A stretch of 9,218 nucleotides of DNA. Origin: Acidisoma sp035492295. Its GTDB lineage: Bacteria > Pseudomonadota > Alphaproteobacteria > Acetobacterales > Acetobacteraceae. The DNA lies in the NCBI RefSeq assembly GCF_035492295.1, contig NZ_DATJJK010000111.1, forward strand, positions 1 through 9,218. Direction: 5' to 3'. Position numbers and translations under genes: made by a program. Positions 7,431 to 9,218 of this stretch are shown here, piece after piece; within the stretch, counting starts at the first letter, position 1, and each line of letters opens with the position of its first letter. The notes beneath the pieces are model-generated. The model was not told the DNA's origin and ran no database searches. It worked only from the letters and a program-made list of their open reading frames with translations.

Positions 7431-8216
7431 CTAAATGCTTTGTATCAAACCACCATCGACGCGGAGGCTCGATCCTGTGATGTATCCGGCACGATCACTG
7501 GCCAGGAAGGTAACGGCATCCGCATATTCCTCCTGTGTCCCGTATCGCCCCATCGGTATTGTCGCCGTGCTGCTGCTTTGAATGGCGTCCAGGCTGCGGC
7601 CCTCCCGTTGAGCACGCGCCTCGTCGAGGAAACGGATGCGGTCCGTCGCGATTCTTCCCGGTATGACCAGATTGACGGTTATGCCCTCGTGAGCAACCTC
7701 GGCGGAGAGGGTCTTGGACCAACCGACCAGCGAAAGCCGGAGGGCGTTGGAGAGTCCGAGATTCGGGATCGGTGCAACTACACCCGATGATGTGCTCGTC
7801 ACGATTCGGCCCCATCGACGATCACGCATGGAGGGTAGCACGCGGTCCGTTATGGCGATGACCGACAGGACCATCGAGTTGAAATGCTCCGCCCACACCG
7901 CCGGATCAATCCCTCTGGCTGTCGTGGGGGGCGGCCCACCGGTAATGTTGATAAGAATATCGACAGGTCCCAGCGAAGCTTCGATCGATCGGACGGAAGG
8001 ATCGATGACAGACAAATCCGCCAAGTCCCACGCCAGTCCCATCGCCGTCCCGCCGGCGGCATCGATCCGATGGGCGGCACTCGCTGCGGCATCGCCCTTG
8101 ATGTCGGCGATCGCAACTTTTGCACCCTCCGCTGCCAGGGCCAGAGAAATGGCTGCCCCAAGGCCCCCACCGCCGCCCAGAACAAGTGCCGTTCGGCCTT
8201 TGATCCGCAAATCCAT
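7431..8216 (-). CDS. SDR-family oxidoreductase with altered active site
   Basis: A 261-residue short-chain dehydrogenase/reductase with a complete Rossmann fold. The glycine-rich loop is GGGGGLG (14-20). D38 ends beta-2 (VAIAD), favouring NAD(H). The usual NNAG is NITGG (90-94). The structural Asn is present (N113). The C-terminal ITGSSLRVDGG is standard. The catalytic region is atypical: aligning LSNALRLSLVGWSK with the usual YSASKAALVG puts S156 where Tyr should be and R160 where Lys should be, while S143 is kept at the normal 13-residue spacing. A divergent SDR subgroup with SNALR-like sites is known to me. It may use different chemistry or be non-catalytic. The ATG at 8216 has GAGG eight bases upstream. 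It is the first gene of a two-gene operon with the RraA-like gene. Confidence 0.93.
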   Translation of the reverse strand: MDLRIKGRTALVLGGGGGLGAAISLALAAEGAKVAIADIKGDAAASAAHRIDAAGGTAMGLAWDLADLSVIDPSVRSIEASLGPVDILINITGGPPPTTARGIDPAVWAEHFNSMVLSVIAITDRVLPSMRDRRWGRIVTSTSSGVVAPIPNLGLSNALRLSLVGWSKTLSAEVAHEGITVNLVIPGRIATDRIRFLDEARAQREGRSLDAIQSSSTATIPMGRYGTQEEYADAVTFLASDRAGYITGSSLRVDGGLIQSI

Positions 8217-8340
8217 TTTTGACGCCTCTTATCCTTGGACCGCTGCCATTGATGCAAGGTTCGCCTGCGGGAACACTGACTCCCGAACTGGTGGTCCATC
8301 CATTGTCGCAACGGTTTTAGCCGTCGTGTGGATTTGGGAT

Positions 8341-8358
8341 GCTATAAGATTTTCTAAT
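8341..8358. promoter_or_regulatory. Second copy of the candidate operator, upstream of the SDR gene
   Basis: TATAAGATTTTCTAAT (8343-8358) matches TATAAGTCTTTCTAAT (5598-5613) at 14 of 16 positions. Read on the minus strand, the direction of both target genes, both are ATTAGAAAnnCTTATA, ending in a -10-like TATAAT or TATAGC. It lies 126 bases before the SDR start, against 80 bases from the first copy to the binding-protein start. It also lies ten bases before the transposase remnant start, so it could instead belong to that element. Confidence 0.35.
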
Positions 8359-8367
8359 CTCCCCTTG

Positions 8368-8662
8368 ATGGCAACGCTAAAGAGGTTTGCGAGAACCCGC
8401 TTGCCATCGGAGATTGTTGTATGCACCGACCGTATCACTGCGGCGGCCCCAGTTTGCGGGATGTCGAGCCGATCCTGGCGGCGCATCGTGTCATCGTCAG
8501 GTCCGAGAGCGTCCGGAACTGGAGCAGCTGCTTCGGCCGAGTGTTCGCTGCCACAAAGAAACACCCCCGCCCCAGGGCCTGCGATCACTGGTGCCTCGAC
8601 AAACACTCATACTTGGTCGGGGGCGACCTGCATTGCCCTGGGGCGGGGAATCAGAATGTCAC
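8368..8662 (+). pseudogene. IS6-family-like transposase, truncated and frameshifted
   Basis: Decayed N-terminal part of a DDE transposase resembling the IS6 family. From the ATG at 8368 the frame reads MATLKRFARTRLPSEIVV, like the FxRHRFPPEII opening of these proteins. A frameshift near 8415-8425 moves the homology into another frame: SLRDVEPILAAHRVIV, then RSESVRNW, then RPRACDHWCLDK. These match the family run (S/Y)RDVEELLAERGIxVSYExVRRW...RPRPGDxWHLDE. The Asp at 8598-8600 would be the first catalytic residue. After GGDLH, further small indels obscure the usual YLWRAVDQNG segment, although AATCAGAATG at 8650-8659 still matches its DQNG coding. The other two catalytic residues and the C-terminal half are absent. 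The fragment stops against the 3' end of the molybdopterin-subunit gene. Inverted-repeat ends were not firmly found; TTGTCGCAAC (8303-8312) is a weak candidate. The assignment is from memory of the family. Confidence 0.7.
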
Positions 8663-9218
8663 ATGAGCTTGTCCAGCGTCAGTGGCAGGTCACGAATCCG
8701 CTTTCCGGTGGCATTGAAAACCGCGTTGGCAACGGCAGCGGCGGTACCTGTGATGCCAATCTCTCCAATGCCGCGCGCACCCATAGGCGTGTGCGGGTCT
8801 GGAATATTGTTCCAGATCACGTCAATATCGGGAACGTCCATATGCGAGGGTATGTGGTACTCGGACAAGCTTGGGTTCATAACACGCCCGTTCCGCCCGT
8901 CAAACTGCGTCTCCTCCATCAGAGCAAGTCCGAGACCCATGATGATGCCACCACGGAACTGGCTCGCCGCTGTCTTGGCATTCAGGATGTGTCCACAATC
9001 AAAGGATCCAAGGAAACGGTTGACCCGCGTTTCGCCCGTGACGGGATTGACGCGAACCTCGCAGAACATCGCGCCATAGGAGTGCATAGACCAATTCTGC
9101 AATTCGGTCGGCGGCGGTGCATTCGCCTCCACGATCACCTGCTCGCGTCCAGCGCGAGATAGTATGGAAGCGTAACTTTCGTAACGCGTCGGGTTGGCAA
9201 GCTCGGCGAGGCCGCCAT
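8659..9218 (-). CDS. Xanthine dehydrogenase/aldehyde oxidase family molybdopterin-binding subunit, C-terminal part
   Basis: C-terminal 185 or so residues of a large molybdenum-cofactor subunit; the frame is open through the right edge, so the 5' end is missing. The segments SYGAMFCEVRVNPVTGETRV, then RGGIIMGLGLALMEE, then NPSLSEYHIP, and finally MGARGIGEIGITGTAAAVAN are characteristic. The Glu in GIGE, encoded at 8761-8763, corresponds to the conserved active-site base of xanthine dehydrogenases and aldehyde oxidases. The ending (ATGKRIRDLPLTLDKL) is very like PaoC/YagR, the catalytic subunit of the periplasmic aldehyde oxidase of E. coli, so aldehyde oxidation is the best guess. In such operons this subunit gene usually comes last, which fits its ending here before a spacer. 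The GTG at 9138 lies inside the conserved domain and is not the start. No terminator is seen after it. A functional link with the other operons is not shown. Confidence 0.92.
   Translation of the reverse strand, partial: GGLAELANPTRYESYASILSRAGREQVIVEANAPPPTELQNWSMHSYGAMFCEVRVNPVTGETRVNRFLGSFDCGHILNAKTAASQFRGGIIMGLGLALMEETQFDGRNGRVMNPSLSEYHIPSHMDVPDIDVIWNNIPDPHTPMGARGIGEIGITGTAAAVANAVFNATGKRIRDLPLTLDKLM

Noticed and set aside
289..8280. 11-base direct repeat GGAACACTGAC at 289-299 and 8270-8280, possible target-site duplication or cluster boundary
   Set aside because: Several 11-base repeats are expected by chance in 9 kb, one copy lies apart from any element end, and no longer similarity flanks them.
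8229..8606. A 125-codon minus-strand open frame in the spacer upstream of the SDR gene
   Set aside because: No family resemblance, no clear ribosome-binding site, and it is antisense to the transposase remnant.
8387..9079. A 230-codon plus-strand open frame
   Set aside because: Most of it is antisense to conserved molybdopterin-subunit sequence; the remainder covers the transposase fragment in a frame without homology.
7714..9162. A 482-codon plus-strand open frame
   Set aside because: It runs antisense through the well-supported SDR and molybdopterin-subunit genes and has no recognisable domain of its own, apart from the short transposase start in the spacer.
1..9218. CRISPR arrays, tRNA or rRNA genes, toxin-antitoxin or phage-defence genes
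   Set aside because: No regularly spaced repeats, no cloverleaf or conserved rRNA segments, and no defence-type protein motifs were seen on either strand.

Overview
The window looks like an accessory catabolic or uptake locus from a GC-rich alphaproteobacterium, most likely Hyphomicrobiales (rhizobia-like). This is inferred from codon use, protein style and gene content; no marker gene is present to fix the taxon. Eight protein-coding genes are supported, seven complete and one running off the right edge, plus one decayed insertion-sequence fragment.

Left edge (1-305): no convincing gene. About 160 bases here (61-220) are only about 36 % GC by hand count, unlike the rest of the window. A short open stretch ending at base 70 could be the tail of a gene outside the window.

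Minus-strand transport operon (5517 down to 306): a secreted CUT2/ribose-type substrate-binding protein; a 229-base gap with a nested inverted repeat; a cytoplasmic LVIVD-type beta-propeller protein; a two-domain ABC ATPase; and a membrane permease. The propeller gene and the ATPase overlap as GTGA, and the ATPase and permease overlap by 14 bases. The propeller is therefore built into the transporter operon. A LysR-type regulator (5628-6611, plus strand) is divergent from the operon and ends at a clear intrinsic terminator.

Second minus-strand operon (8216 down to 6670): an SDR-fold oxidoreductase whose catalytic Tyr and Lys are replaced, followed 17 bases later by an RraA/HMG-aldolase-family protein with an intact D-X20-R-D metal-site motif. 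A 16-base element matching 14/16 lies in the lysR/binding-protein intergenic region and again upstream of the SDR gene. This is the only sequence hint that the two operons share control.

Right side (8217-9218): the spacer holds the frameshifted N-terminal part of an IS6-family-like transposase. It abuts the 3' end of a molybdopterin-binding subunit of the xanthine dehydrogenase/aldehyde oxidase family (PaoC/YagR-like), which continues beyond the window.

Working model (inference): the LysR protein senses a small hydroxylated or sugar-acid-like compound, the ABC system imports it, the propeller protein acts on it or on a derivative, and the SDR and RraA-type enzymes oxidise and cleave it. The substrate cannot be read from the sequence. 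The propeller protein inside a CUT2 transporter operon is the least explained and most interesting part.
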